Shown here: piece after piece, positions 47,768-56,068 of the stretch
Layout: the number at the start of each line of letters is the position of its first letter
Numbering within the stretch: the stretch's first letter is position 1
NCBI GenBank assembly: GCA_013153475.1
Contig: JAADEJ010000017.1
Span: 1-56,640, forward strand
DNA: 56,640 bases
Direction: 5' to 3'
Origin: Campylobacterota bacterium
GTDB taxonomy: Bacteria; Campylobacterota; Campylobacteria; Campylobacterales; Hydrogenimonadaceae
Program-made: the position numbers and the translations under genes
Notes under the pieces: model-generated
The model's input: only the letters and a program-made list of their open reading frames with translations
Told to the model about the DNA's origin: nothing
The model's database searches: none

Positions 47768-49509
47768 GATAACCTCGCTACGCGTAATACTTCGTCAATG
47801 GTGGTTTTGCCCTCCACCGCTTTGTTGACGCCGTCCTGGATCATGGTGACAAATCCCTGGCGTTTGGCCTCCTCGAAAATCTCTTTTTTGGAGGCTTCCC
47901 TGGCGATCATACTGGAGATGGTCTCATTGGAGCGCAGGACCTCACTGATCATCTCCCGCCCCTGGTAACCGGTCCCCTGACACTCTTTGCATCCCGTTCC
48001 TTTGAAGAAGGTGGCCTCTTCGGGAAGGTACTCCTCCAACTCTTCGTAGATGTGGGCGGGAATGTCGGCAGGGGCCTTACAGTGGGGACAGATTTTGCGC
48101 ACCAAGCGCTGGGCTTCCACCGCGATCAGCGAACCGGAGATGAGGTAGGGCTCGATCCCCATGTCGGCCATCCGTGTGATGGCGCTGATGGCGTCGTTGG
48201 TGTGTAGGGTAGAAAGAACCAGGTGACCGGTCAGCGCGGCCTGGATGGCGATACGCAACGTCTCCTGGTCGCGGATCTCACCGATCATGATGATATCGGG
48301 GTCCTGACGCAAAATGGAGCGCAGGGCACTGGCGAAGGAGAGGCCCACCTTGGGGTTGACCTGTACCTGCTGGATCAGGTTCATCTGGTACTCTACCGGG
48401 TCTTCGACGGTGATCAGCTTGGTGTCGATGCTTTTAAGGTTGTTGATGGCGCCGTAGAGGGTGGTGGTTTTACCGCTACCGGTCGGGCCCGTGACCAGCA
48501 CGATGCCGTAAGGAACCTTGAGCGCTTTGCTGAAGATGTCGAAATTGTGGGGACTCATGCCCGCGTCTTCGAGTTTGATCATCGCCTTGGTTTTGTCCAG
48601 GATACGCAAAACGATGGACTCTCCGTTCATGACCGGCAGAGTCGAAACCCGGAAGTCGAAAGATTTTTCCATCAACGTGGCGGAGAAACGGCCGTCCTGG
48701 GGTTTGCGCCTTTCCGCGATGTCCAGGTTTGAAAGAAGCTTGAGACGGGAAGAGAGAGGCGGATAGATATCTTTGTCGAAGCGGAAGGTTTCGGTCAAAA
48801 GTCCGTCGATCCGGGATCGGACGATACAATTGTTTTCGGTCGGCTCAATGTGAATATCGCTGGCGCGAGCCTGAATGGCGGTTTTGAGTATGAGTTCGAT
48901 CAGTTTCAAGATGGCGGAGGATTCTCCCGCTTCCACTGCCGACGTACTCATACTGATCTCATCGCGAATTTCGGTAATGAGCCCTTTGATATTGTCGTTG
49001 AGCAACAGTTTGTCCAGATGGTATTTGACCTGGCTGGGTATGGCGACGATGGGATTGATCGGCTTGCGGGGGAAGAGGCGTTGGACGTTCTCGATGGCGT
49101 TGATGTCCACAGGGTCTTTGAAAGCCACCAAAACGCTTAGATCCTCCTCTTTCAGGGGGAGCGCGCCGAACTTTTCCAGCTTCTGAATCGGCAGTTTTGC
49201 CGTGAGTTTGAGATCGAAATCCACTTCATCCAGGTCGAGGAACTGATAGTCGAGTTGTTTGGCGAAATATTTTAAAAAGGCTTTGAAATTGAACTGGTTG
49301 CTGTCCTCTTCGATCTCTTCCAGGGTGACCAGCCCGCTTTTGAGTTTTTCGGTCAAAAACGGGTAGAGCTGTTCTTCGTTGAAAAGTTTATTGTCGATTA
49401 AAGACTTGAGAGTGATCTGTTTTAATCGTTTGACTTTTTGTAGCAGCGTGATCTTTTCAGGCGTTATAACGCCCGCATCCTGCAAAAGTTCAAGAATTTT
49501 CCCAGCCAT
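47764..49509 (-). CDS. MshE/GspE/PilB-type assembly ATPase
   Basis: A 581-residue cytoplasmic ATPase that drives pilus or pseudopilus extension. It has a long N-terminal region, Walker A GPTGSGKTTTLYGAI near residue 343, an Asp box, Walker B DPDIIMIGEIRDQET, the His box LTGHLVLSTLHTNDA and a zinc site of two knuckles, CPHC and CKEC, near residues 475 and 508. The first 60 residues (ILELLQDAGVITPEKI) recall the start of the cyclic-di-GMP-binding MshEN motif but lack its leading RLG. It overlaps the platform gene by 4 bases and lies 16 bases after the small exported gene. Confidence 0.92.
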   Translation of the reverse strand: MAGKILELLQDAGVITPEKITLLQKVKRLKQITLKSLIDNKLFNEEQLYPFLTEKLKSGLVTLEEIEEDSNQFNFKAFLKYFAKQLDYQFLDLDEVDFDLKLTAKLPIQKLEKFGALPLKEEDLSVLVAFKDPVDINAIENVQRLFPRKPINPIVAIPSQVKYHLDKLLLNDNIKGLITEIRDEISMSTSAVEAGESSAILKLIELILKTAIQARASDIHIEPTENNCIVRSRIDGLLTETFRFDKDIYPPLSSRLKLLSNLDIAERRKPQDGRFSATLMEKSFDFRVSTLPVMNGESIVLRILDKTKAMIKLEDAGMSPHNFDIFSKALKVPYGIVLVTGPTGSGKTTTLYGAINNLKSIDTKLITVEDPVEYQMNLIQQVQVNPKVGLSFASALRSILRQDPDIIMIGEIRDQETLRIAIQAALTGHLVLSTLHTNDAISAITRMADMGIEPYLISGSLIAVEAQRLVRKICPHCKAPADIPAHIYEELEEYLPEEATFFKGTGCKECQGTGYQGREMISEVLRSNETISSMIAREASKKEIFEEAKRQGFVTMIQDGVNKAVEGKTTIDEVLRVARLS

Positions 49510-49525
49510 GTGCCCTTTCTCCCCC

Positions 49526-50098
49526 CTACCAATAGCGATGTATTTTAACTGTTTTGCCGTCGACGATCTCTTCCACGATCATGTGAGGCCCCCGTTTGTG
49601 CGATTCCAGATAGAGTTTGTAGCTTTTGCCTGACCGGTTGGGGTCGGTTAGAAAATAAACCCCTCTCTTTTTTTCGTAGTTGCGATGAACGATCAGATCG
49701 AAAACAATGGAGATGACGTGATCGGTTACCGGCAGACGTACGGTTGAGAGATCCAATCCGTCAAGAAGTTTTTGATAGAGCATCTTTTTTTGCAGAAGAA
49801 TGGTGGCGAAATAGGTAGCGTTTTTTCGTTCGGTCGGGGTGTACCGCAGGGCGGTGAGAGGAACCGCCAGCCGGTCGATATAGTCGGCATGGAGACAGGA
49901 AAAGCCGTAGAGCATCACGAAATCGTTGTTCTTTTTGTACTTTTCAAAGTACCGAAGCCCGACATTGCACGCTTTTTTGTAATACCCTTTTTTGTATAGA
50001 GAGACCATCTGCCTTAAAGGTGTCTCCTCGGCGTGAAGAGACAGGCCCAGCATACTGATGAACAAAAGAGGAGTCAGAAATCTTTTTACCGTTACCAT
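49526..50098 (-). CDS. Exported protein of unknown function within the MSHA-like operon
   Basis: A 190-residue protein with a signal peptide (RFLTPLLFISMLGLSLHA) and a helical, TPR-like start (LYKKGYYKKACNVGLRYFEKY). The following region is basic and mixed, with VTDHVISIVFDLIVHR and a final beta-like GPHMIVEEIVDGKTVKIHRYW. Two cysteines (KKACNV and GFSCLH) may pair. I recognise no family. It sits between the MshN-like and MshE-like genes, a place that has no gene in the MSHA operon I recall. Its start overlaps the MshN-like stop by 7 bases, so it is almost certainly co-translated and part of the machine or its control. Confidence 0.75.
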   Translation of the reverse strand: MVTVKRFLTPLLFISMLGLSLHAEETPLRQMVSLYKKGYYKKACNVGLRYFEKYKKNNDFVMLYGFSCLHADYIDRLAVPLTALRYTPTERKNATYFATILLQKKMLYQKLLDGLDLSTVRLPVTDHVISIVFDLIVHRNYEKKRGVYFLTDPNRSGKSYKLYLESHKRGPHMIVEEIVDGKTVKIHRYW

Positions 50099-50958
50099 GC
50101 GGATGCCTCGATCAGTTCAAGATAGGCCCGGATCTTTTTGGAAGAGTATTGGTTGAGATAGGTTCTCAGGGCATTGACGGCATCCTCTTTCTGTTTGAGC
50201 GCCATTTTCGCTTTGGCAAAAAGCAGCCAGCTCGTTTCGTTTCCCGGTTCGATGGAGTTGGCGATGATGCTCCAGCGGATCGTTTCGTTGTAATTTCCCT
50301 TTTTGTAGAAACTTTGGGCGATATAGGTAGCCAGTTTCGGGTCTTTGGTCTGGTTGAAACGGTGAATGAGGGTTGAGAGGGTGTTGTTGGTCTTTTTGGA
50401 AGTGATGACAAGTCCGCTTTTGCCGCTCTCTTTTTTGGCGCTGACCGTGATTTTTGGCGTTTCAGCTTTTTGGGGCTGGGCGGTGACCGTTTGGGAAGGA
50501 GATCTCTTCTTCTTTACAGGCGATTTTTTGACAGAAGTGTTGACGGGTTTCGTTTTGGCGATTCTCTCTTGTTTCGTCGTTTTGTCAAGGCGTTGGAGAA
50601 AGTCCATGTCCGGTTCGATCGTCGGGTTGCTTTCCGGTCGCTCAACGGTGTTTTGCGCAATCTTTTCCACCGGAGCCGTGTGATGCAGGGTTGGTGCGGG
50701 TGTCGGAACGCTCGTGCCGGATTCGTTTTTCACTGTTTTCGGTGTTTGAGGGGAAAGGGACTTTTTTACCGGCTGCTCTTTTTGATGGGTGACGGGGAGG
50801 GCCTTTTTTTGCGTGGAGGATGCGGGTGTGTCCGTTTTGACAAAAAGGATGGCGGCAGCGATAGAGAGTAGAGTTGTCGCGCCTATGATGGCCGGAAGGA
50901 TACGGCGTTTAAGATGATAACGTCGCCAGGCTTTTTCCAATGCTTCTATGTCATGCAT
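50092..50958 (-). CDS. MshN-like membrane-anchored TPR protein
   Basis: A 288-residue protein with a short cytoplasmic start, one membrane helix (ILPAIIGATTLLSIAAAILFV), a long low-complexity linker rich in K, P, T and S (about 45-190), and C-terminal TPR-like repeats (YIAQSFYKKGNYNETIRWSIIAN, SWLLFAKAKMALKQKEDAVNALRTYLNQY). The layout and operon position match MshN of the MSHA pilus. The linker is long enough to reach across the periplasm toward the secretin. It overlaps its upstream neighbour by 8 bases. Confidence 0.78.
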   Translation of the reverse strand: MHDIEALEKAWRRYHLKRRILPAIIGATTLLSIAAAILFVKTDTPASSTQKKALPVTHQKEQPVKKSLSPQTPKTVKNESGTSVPTPAPTLHHTAPVEKIAQNTVERPESNPTIEPDMDFLQRLDKTTKQERIAKTKPVNTSVKKSPVKKKRSPSQTVTAQPQKAETPKITVSAKKESGKSGLVITSKKTNNTLSTLIHRFNQTKDPKLATYIAQSFYKKGNYNETIRWSIIANSIEPGNETSWLLFAKAKMALKQKEDAVNALRTYLNQYSSKKIRAYLELIEASAW

Positions 50959-51757
50959 GGATATACCCCAGTTTCAGTCCCGCCATTTCGATAAATTTGT
51001 TCTGGAAGGTATTGCCGGCTATTTTGGAGGGCTGTTTTTTTTCGTAATAGTCGTAAATTTCCAACAGGGTGTACATCAGTTTGTTGATCTCCCTGTAATT
51101 GCCGCCGGTAAGACGGTGGATCAGTTTGACGTTTCCTTTTGTCAACATGGTGGCGACTTCAAAAAAGTTTTTTTGCACGATCTTCTTTTGCAAGTAGACC
51201 TGTGCGTCATGAACCGTGCCGTTTTTGAGTTCGATGGTCTCCCAGATACGTGACTGGAAATGCTCTTTGGCGATGAGATCCTCCCGATCGGTTTTATGCA
51301 GGGCCACGACAAATTTGATGACGCGGCTGTCGGAAATGAGCCGGATCTTCTCCATCATCGTCGAATCATAGAGTTGGGCTTCATCGAGCAGGACGATGAT
51401 ATGTTTTTCATCTTTCAGTGTATGTAGAATCTGGATGAACCGGTTGAAGCTGATCGTTTCGGGTTGCTCTTTTTCAGGAAAAAGAAAATCGTAGAGTGTT
51501 CGCAAAAACTCCTCTTCGTTGAGGATGGGTGTCGAGATCAGATAGATGGGTTTGCTCTCTTTGTTGTCATGATGGATTTTGTTGAGAAGAACACTTTTAC
51601 CTGTTCCCGGTTTGCCGAAAAGCAGGATCATCTTCAGGGGTTTTTCGATACTCTCCATCAGTTTGTTGTAAAAAAGAATCGACGTATCGAGGCCTATATA
51701 TTCGTCGGCCTCGATCTTGTCGATAAAAGCGCTCTGAAGCTCTTTGTATTTGCTCAT
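50951..51757 (-). CDS. MshM/ExeA-like AAA ATPase
   Basis: A 268-residue cytoplasmic AAA ATPase. It has YIGLDTSILFYNKLMESIEKP, Walker A LLFGKPGTGKSVLLNKI, Walker B IIVLLDEAQLYDSTMMEKIRL and a sensor region (SRVIKFVVALHKTDR), then a helical lid. Such proteins (MshM, ExeA) are found with secretins; ExeA helps ExeD assemble in the cell wall. Unlike ExeA, it has no membrane helix or peptidoglycan-binding part. It lies next to the secretin gene, overlapping it by 4 bases. Confidence 0.85.
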   Translation of the reverse strand: MSKYKELQSAFIDKIEADEYIGLDTSILFYNKLMESIEKPLKMILLFGKPGTGKSVLLNKIHHDNKESKPIYLISTPILNEEEFLRTLYDFLFPEKEQPETISFNRFIQILHTLKDEKHIIVLLDEAQLYDSTMMEKIRLISDSRVIKFVVALHKTDREDLIAKEHFQSRIWETIELKNGTVHDAQVYLQKKIVQKNFFEVATMLTKGNVKLIHRLTGGNYREINKLMYTLLEIYDYYEKKQPSKIAGNTFQNKFIEMAGLKLGYIHA

Positions 51758-53322
51758 GGCATCTTGGTCATGTTGCTGTCGGAGAGGCGTGCGAATCCAA
51801 GATCTTTCAGCGTCATGCGGTTTTTCGCTTTGACCAGATGGGGGGTGACAATGATAACCAGTTCGATCTTCTCGTCGGTCTTTTCGTCATATTTGAAGGC
51901 GTTGCCAAGCAGCGGAATATCGCCGAGCAGAGGTACTTTGTTTACCGCCGTCTGGATTTTGTCCGTAATCAGACCGCCGAGAATCACATGAGAGCCGTCT
52001 TTAACGGTTACAACAGAAGCCATTTGACGGCGTTCCAGGTCCGGCGGCATGGTGCGCTGGGTGTTGTCGTCGGTGATAGGTTGAATGGTGTCGCTGACTG
52101 AAGGGTTGATTTTGAGTGTGATGGTGCCGTCGGATGAGATTTCCGGTGTGATATCGAGCAAAATACCGGCGAATACGGAGTCGATGATTTCGTTGGTCGC
52201 CTGAGAGCCGGTACCGGTGCCCGCCAATGTCTGAACGTTTTGGATTTTGTAAAAATATTGTTTGCCCACCGTAATCATGGCCGCCTGGTTGTTCAGGGTC
52301 AGAACTTTGGGGTTGGAGACCGACTGTACTTCACCCTGTGACTCGAGAAACTTGACGATGGTGCCGATCTGGGCGTTCATGACGATGTCGGTGAAGGTGG
52401 AGATGGGATCCGTACCGAACTGGCTGATATAAGGGAGCTGGCCGCCGTCGGGAAAGGTGATTTCATGAACGTTGCTGTTGGTTCTAAGCCGTTCTCCCGT
52501 GACGGTAAAGTTTTGCAACTTGTAAATCTCACGCCAGTCGATCCCTTTCTGGTGGCCGTCGGAGAGAGTGACCGCATACATTTTGACGTCGATAAGGACC
52601 TGTTTGTGCAAGCGGCTCATGAGGGTATTGAGGTACTCTTCCACCCGATCGAGCTGTTTTTTGGTTCCCGTAATGGTGACGAGCCCTGACTCTTTGTCGA
52701 TGACGGGAGCGCCGGCATGGTAGTGATCTTCGGGGCGATTGAGAATATTGGTGATCTGATTGGAGAGCTTGTTCCAAAAATCGAACTTGTCGTCCGAAAC
52801 GATATCGATACCGCTTTGCGACTCTCCGGTTGTGAAATTGCTTCCCGTTACGGTTGCGCCGGTCGTGCCGCCCTGGCGTTGTCCACCGTTTTGAGAATTG
52901 CCGCCGACACCGCTGGCAAGGGAGATTTTTGTCGTGCTCCGGCTGGTGCGCTCCGTGCCGATGTAATCGACGTGGAACGTTTTGGTCAGCAGGTAGGAGA
53001 TTTTCAGAATATTCCCATCCAACGTATAATTGAGGTTGTGTTCGCTGAGCGCGACGTTCAGGACTTCCGGCAAAGAGACATTTTTCAACGAAAAGCGGTT
53101 GAGAGTCGCCTTCATCCGTTTGGCCGCTTCCGTATCTTTGATGATCAGTGTCAGGTCACACTGTTCGGCCAATTGATCCACCAGTTCCGATATTTTGGTG
53201 CCTGGTCCCGCCTTGATGGTAAAGAGCTCTTCCGTACAGTCGGCCTGCAGGGAGACAGTGGCGCTAAGCAGCAGGGCCGCCAGAGAGAGTCGGCAGGTTC
53301 GCATGGGTTTTAAGATATTCAT
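51754..53322 (-). CDS. MshL-type secretin (outer-membrane channel)
   Basis: A 522-residue secretin that forms the outer-membrane gate. It has a signal peptide (RLSLAALLLSATVSLQA), an N-terminal STN/N0-type domain about 30-110 (LPEVLNVALSEHNLNYTLDG), and a Gly/Thr/Ser-rich stretch near 135-165. Further on are an N1-like domain (DKESGLVTITGTKKQLDRVEEYLNTL) and the secretin core about 320-510 with VSNPKVLTLNNQAAMITVG, GSHVILGGLITD, KVPLLGDIPLLGNAF and VIIVTPHLV. The length and layout fit MshL/PilQ. No pilotin gene was recognised nearby. Confidence 0.92.
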   Translation of the reverse strand: MNILKPMRTCRLSLAALLLSATVSLQADCTEELFTIKAGPGTKISELVDQLAEQCDLTLIIKDTEAAKRMKATLNRFSLKNVSLPEVLNVALSEHNLNYTLDGNILKISYLLTKTFHVDYIGTERTSRSTTKISLASGVGGNSQNGGQRQGGTTGATVTGSNFTTGESQSGIDIVSDDKFDFWNKLSNQITNILNRPEDHYHAGAPVIDKESGLVTITGTKKQLDRVEEYLNTLMSRLHKQVLIDVKMYAVTLSDGHQKGIDWREIYKLQNFTVTGERLRTNSNVHEITFPDGGQLPYISQFGTDPISTFTDIVMNAQIGTIVKFLESQGEVQSVSNPKVLTLNNQAAMITVGKQYFYKIQNVQTLAGTGTGSQATNEIIDSVFAGILLDITPEISSDGTITLKINPSVSDTIQPITDDNTQRTMPPDLERRQMASVVTVKDGSHVILGGLITDKIQTAVNKVPLLGDIPLLGNAFKYDEKTDEKIELVIIVTPHLVKAKNRMTLKDLGFARLSDSNMTKMP

Positions 53323-53325
53323 TCC

Positions 53326-53751
53326 TCAATCCTTCGTCTGGATAAGTTTGATGTTGCTTTTTTTGCGGGCACGCATGGAGACGTGAACCGTTTCGCGTCC
53401 GCGCTTCAGGGTGACGGCGTCGGGTGTCACTTTGGCTATGATATAACCGTACAGCCTGTCCCCCTGTTTATACCATTTGCCGTTGAGTTTGACTCTGTCG
53501 TTGAAAACGGCGGTCAGCGTGAACTTCCTTCTCGGTTTGGGAGCCGGTTTTTTCACACTGATCGTTTTGTTGTTGTCTGAGTGAACAAACGGATCAAACG
53601 AGGCAAGGATCTCCTTATGCGTCAATCCCTTGCGCGGCTGTTTGATCTGATTGATCAATCGGTCGATCTTCTCCAACGGCGATTGCGCATAGAGCAGCAA
53701 GGCCGTTCCCGTCGCCGCCAGGGCGACTTTGATTAGTAGTTGATTCCCCAT
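53326..53751 (-). CDS. MshK/PilP/GspC-like periplasmic protein
   Basis: A 141-residue protein with an N-terminal hydrophobic segment (LLIKVALAATGTALLLYA) and a basic linker. The C-terminal beta-rich piece reads FTLTAVFNDRVKLNGKWYKQGDR, then YIIAKVTPDAVTLKRGRETVHV. This last region resembles the homology region of GspC/PilP and MshK, which contacts the secretin N domains. It lies directly before the secretin gene (3-base gap), in the MshK position. Similarity is by pattern; the call is moderate. Confidence 0.72.
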   Translation of the reverse strand: MGNQLLIKVALAATGTALLLYAQSPLEKIDRLINQIKQPRKGLTHKEILASFDPFVHSDNNKTISVKKPAPKPRRKFTLTAVFNDRVKLNGKWYKQGDRLYGYIIAKVTPDAVTLKRGRETVHVSMRARKKSNIKLIQTKD

Positions 53752-54377
53752 ACCGAAACCTTCATAGCGGATGATATCTTCTTCCCGCCTTCAATGTTGA
53801 TGTCATAGATATCGACAACCAGGTTGCTCTCTTCGATGGCATTGATAAAGGCAAGAAGATTTTTGTAGCTTCCTTCGCACTCTATCCCGATCTCAAGTAC
53901 ATGCCCGAAGCTCTTTTTGTTGTCGATAAACTTGTTGGAGAGCAGGGTGATACGGACATGGTGTTTTTTCGCCTCTTTGGTGATGGAGTCGAGGAATTTC
54001 GCCCAGTTCTTTTCGTTAAAGAGCATTTCCGACAGCGTCTGGATCTGGAAGTCGAAGTATTCATTCAACTCCCGGGTGTCTTTGAATTCGTTTTTCAGGC
54101 GCTGAATATCGTTTTGAAGAAGTTTGATCTTATAGCGCCGATCGCCGTTGACGGTAATGGAACTTAAGTACTTTTCATGGCCCCGTATGGTACTTTCCAA
54201 CGTTCTTTTCGTCATCAGGTCCCGCTTGAGAACCTTTTCGGACATCGGAATCAGCATACCGTAGGAGAGATAGCCGAAAAGAAAGAGAATACCCACGACG
54301 ATGATGTAGAACTCACTCTCTTTGCGTCCCTCGAAATAGTTGTCCAGGTTTTCCAGGGTGTCTTCTATGAATTTCAT
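53733..54377 (-). CDS. MshJ/PilO-like inner-membrane alignment protein
   Basis: A 214-residue bitopic protein. It has a short cytoplasmic part, one membrane helix (FYIIVVGILFLFGYLSYGMLI), a coiled coil about 60-110, and a C-terminal ferredoxin-like fold (VRITLLSNKFIDNKKSFGHV, LEIGIECEGSYKNLLAFINAIEE). This is the PilO/GspM/MshJ layout; such proteins pair with a PilN-like partner, here the C-terminal half of the next gene upstream. It overlaps neighbours by 4 and 19 bases. Confidence 0.82.
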   Translation of the reverse strand: MKFIEDTLENLDNYFEGRKESEFYIIVVGILFLFGYLSYGMLIPMSEKVLKRDLMTKRTLESTIRGHEKYLSSITVNGDRRYKIKLLQNDIQRLKNEFKDTRELNEYFDFQIQTLSEMLFNEKNWAKFLDSITKEAKKHHVRITLLSNKFIDNKKSFGHVLEIGIECEGSYKNLLAFINAIEESNLVVDIYDINIEGGKKISSAMKVSVWGINY

Positions 54378-55912
54378 TTCAAACTCACCTTCAAGTCTCC
54401 GAAGTAGACGTTGCTTTCGGAGTTTTTGTAGATTTTGTCGATGTCCGCGTCTATCTCATCTCCATATTTGTCCGTGATATGTTTGATATATTCGGTAATC
54501 TGTTTGTCTGTCGCCGCAATCAGCGAAAAGATGAATTCGTTTTCATGGTTTGTCACTTTCGTGATCTTGACACGGTAAGGCTTCATATCGTCGGCGAACT
54601 GTTTGATTTTTGTCGCCTTCATGGGGTATTCCACTTTTTTCTTATAAACGGCACTCAGTACTTTCTGTTTTTTGACCAGGGCTTCCTGCTCCTGTGCCAC
54701 CTTCTCCTGGTAACTCTTTTTGGTCTTCTGCAACGCGTCGATCTCGTTACGCAGCGCGGTGGTGATACGTCGTAACTTGCTCTCTTTTTCACGCAGCAGG
54801 ACAATGGCGGCTTTCGTGTAATAGTCGTAGACATAGTTGTAGATGGGAACGGAAAGCGCCAGCAGGATCGCCGCCGCGGAAACCAGAATGAATTGCCCGC
54901 TTTTTCGTTTGGGAAACGGCGGCGGTCGGTAGAAGAGGGTGAAGTTGAGATTTTCGATCTCCTGTGGATCCGAGGAGAGAATTTCGGTCACGCTCAGATA
55001 ATGGAACTGGTCGATATACCAGTCGTCGTGGCGGATGTCGTAATCGAAATCGAAGTCCATCGCCTCGATGCCCAGATAGGTTTGGGCGTATTCGTTTAGT
55101 CCGAGGATCGGGCCGATAACCGAGCCGATGTAGAAGAGGTCGATTTTTTCAAGGTTATAGGCCCGTTTGGCGTAGGTGAGGATATCGTTGACATGCATGA
55201 AGATCTCGCTGAAGAGCTTCATGAGGATATCCTGATACTCGATATTGGAGGTTTTGAGTCCCTGTTCTTCGAGCATGTTGTAGAAAGTCTCTTCGTCTAC
55301 CCGCTCCCCGAAGAGTTCGCAGAAACGCTCGAAAATATGTTCCAGGGTGAACTTGATGGGTTTGGAGTAGAAGTAGTTGCCGTCCTGATATAGGGCGATG
55401 AACGCGTCTTCCTTGAAAAAGTAGAGGTAACCCTGTACCCCGGCGGATGCCAGAATATTACGTTTATAGAGGTTCTTGATAAGCAATGGGCGGGGCAGGA
55501 TAAAATCGATGAATTTGATGTCGTCGACCACATCGGCGTATGTCTCGAAAATGACACTCGCTTCCGTGACGAAAACATGGAAGAAACGGGTGTCCTGCGT
55601 TCGCATCTCCGGCGCTTCGACAAAACGGATGACGTATTCGATCTCCTGGTCAAGACCAAGGTCTTCATAGGTCTTGATTTCGATGGTGTCCTGAAGATCC
55701 TCTTCCGGTACGTTGCTGCTTACCTCGATGAGCGTGGAGATGAAATCTTTGGAAGCGAGAGAGGATACGATCAGGTTCTTTTTCTCGAACTTCGGTTTAT
55801 CCAGTCGGCTTAAGGTATTATCCGCGTAGAGATAATAGGACGATTGATAGGCATTGACGGAGAGAATGTTGCGATGACCGCTTGTTTTGTTGCCGGAAAA
55901 AAGACTTTTCAT
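54374..55912 (-). CDS. MshI-like protein, PilM-like and PilN-like parts in one chain
   Basis: The 512-residue first gene of the operon. The first 330 residues are soluble and resemble an actin-like PilM/GspL cytoplasmic domain by size and by the IDLFYIGSVIGPILGLNEYAQ stretch near 260-280, without clear nucleotide-binding motifs. A membrane helix follows at about 340-360 (FILVSAAAILLALSVPIYNY), then a coiled coil 365-425 rich in E, K and Q, and a PilN-like periplasmic domain to the end. This resembles GspL/MshI, which link the ATPase to the periplasmic ring. A probable promoter lies in the 156-base gap before it. Confidence 0.75.
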   Translation of the reverse strand: MKSLFSGNKTSGHRNILSVNAYQSSYYLYADNTLSRLDKPKFEKKNLIVSSLASKDFISTLIEVSSNVPEEDLQDTIEIKTYEDLGLDQEIEYVIRFVEAPEMRTQDTRFFHVFVTEASVIFETYADVVDDIKFIDFILPRPLLIKNLYKRNILASAGVQGYLYFFKEDAFIALYQDGNYFYSKPIKFTLEHIFERFCELFGERVDEETFYNMLEEQGLKTSNIEYQDILMKLFSEIFMHVNDILTYAKRAYNLEKIDLFYIGSVIGPILGLNEYAQTYLGIEAMDFDFDYDIRHDDWYIDQFHYLSVTEILSSDPQEIENLNFTLFYRPPPFPKRKSGQFILVSAAAILLALSVPIYNYVYDYYTKAAIVLLREKESKLRRITTALRNEIDALQKTKKSYQEKVAQEQEALVKKQKVLSAVYKKKVEYPMKATKIKQFADDMKPYRVKITKVTNHENEFIFSLIAATDKQITEYIKHITDKYGDEIDADIDKIYKNSESNVYFGDLKVSLK

Positions 55913-56068
55913 GATAAACCTGTCCTCTCTCTTACATTCGATGTCATATTCTAACGCTTGTATTCTTAAAGATTGTTTCTAAAATCAGGGAAAGGCCCTG
56001 TCGGTAATACTCGTTGATATAAAACCGCCGGAAAGCGGCCTAAACCAGTCCCGAAATATCAGAATGGT
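55913..56068 (-). promoter_or_regulatory. Gap between era and the MSHA-like operon
   Basis: A 156-base gap holding a terminator-like hairpin for era (55986-56000) and, nearer the first operon gene, a TAGAAT box at 55948-55953 on the minus strand, about 36 bases before the start codon. No strong -35 box. A second, weaker hairpin with TTTT lies near 56022-56038. This is the only gap of note upstream of the operon, so its promoter is probably here. Confidence 0.4.
55986..56000 (-). terminator. Terminator-like hairpin after era
   Basis: On the minus strand CAGGG and CCCTG form a 5-bp stem with a CCTTT loop, followed by ATTTTAG, 69 bases after the era stop. Confidence 0.45.
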
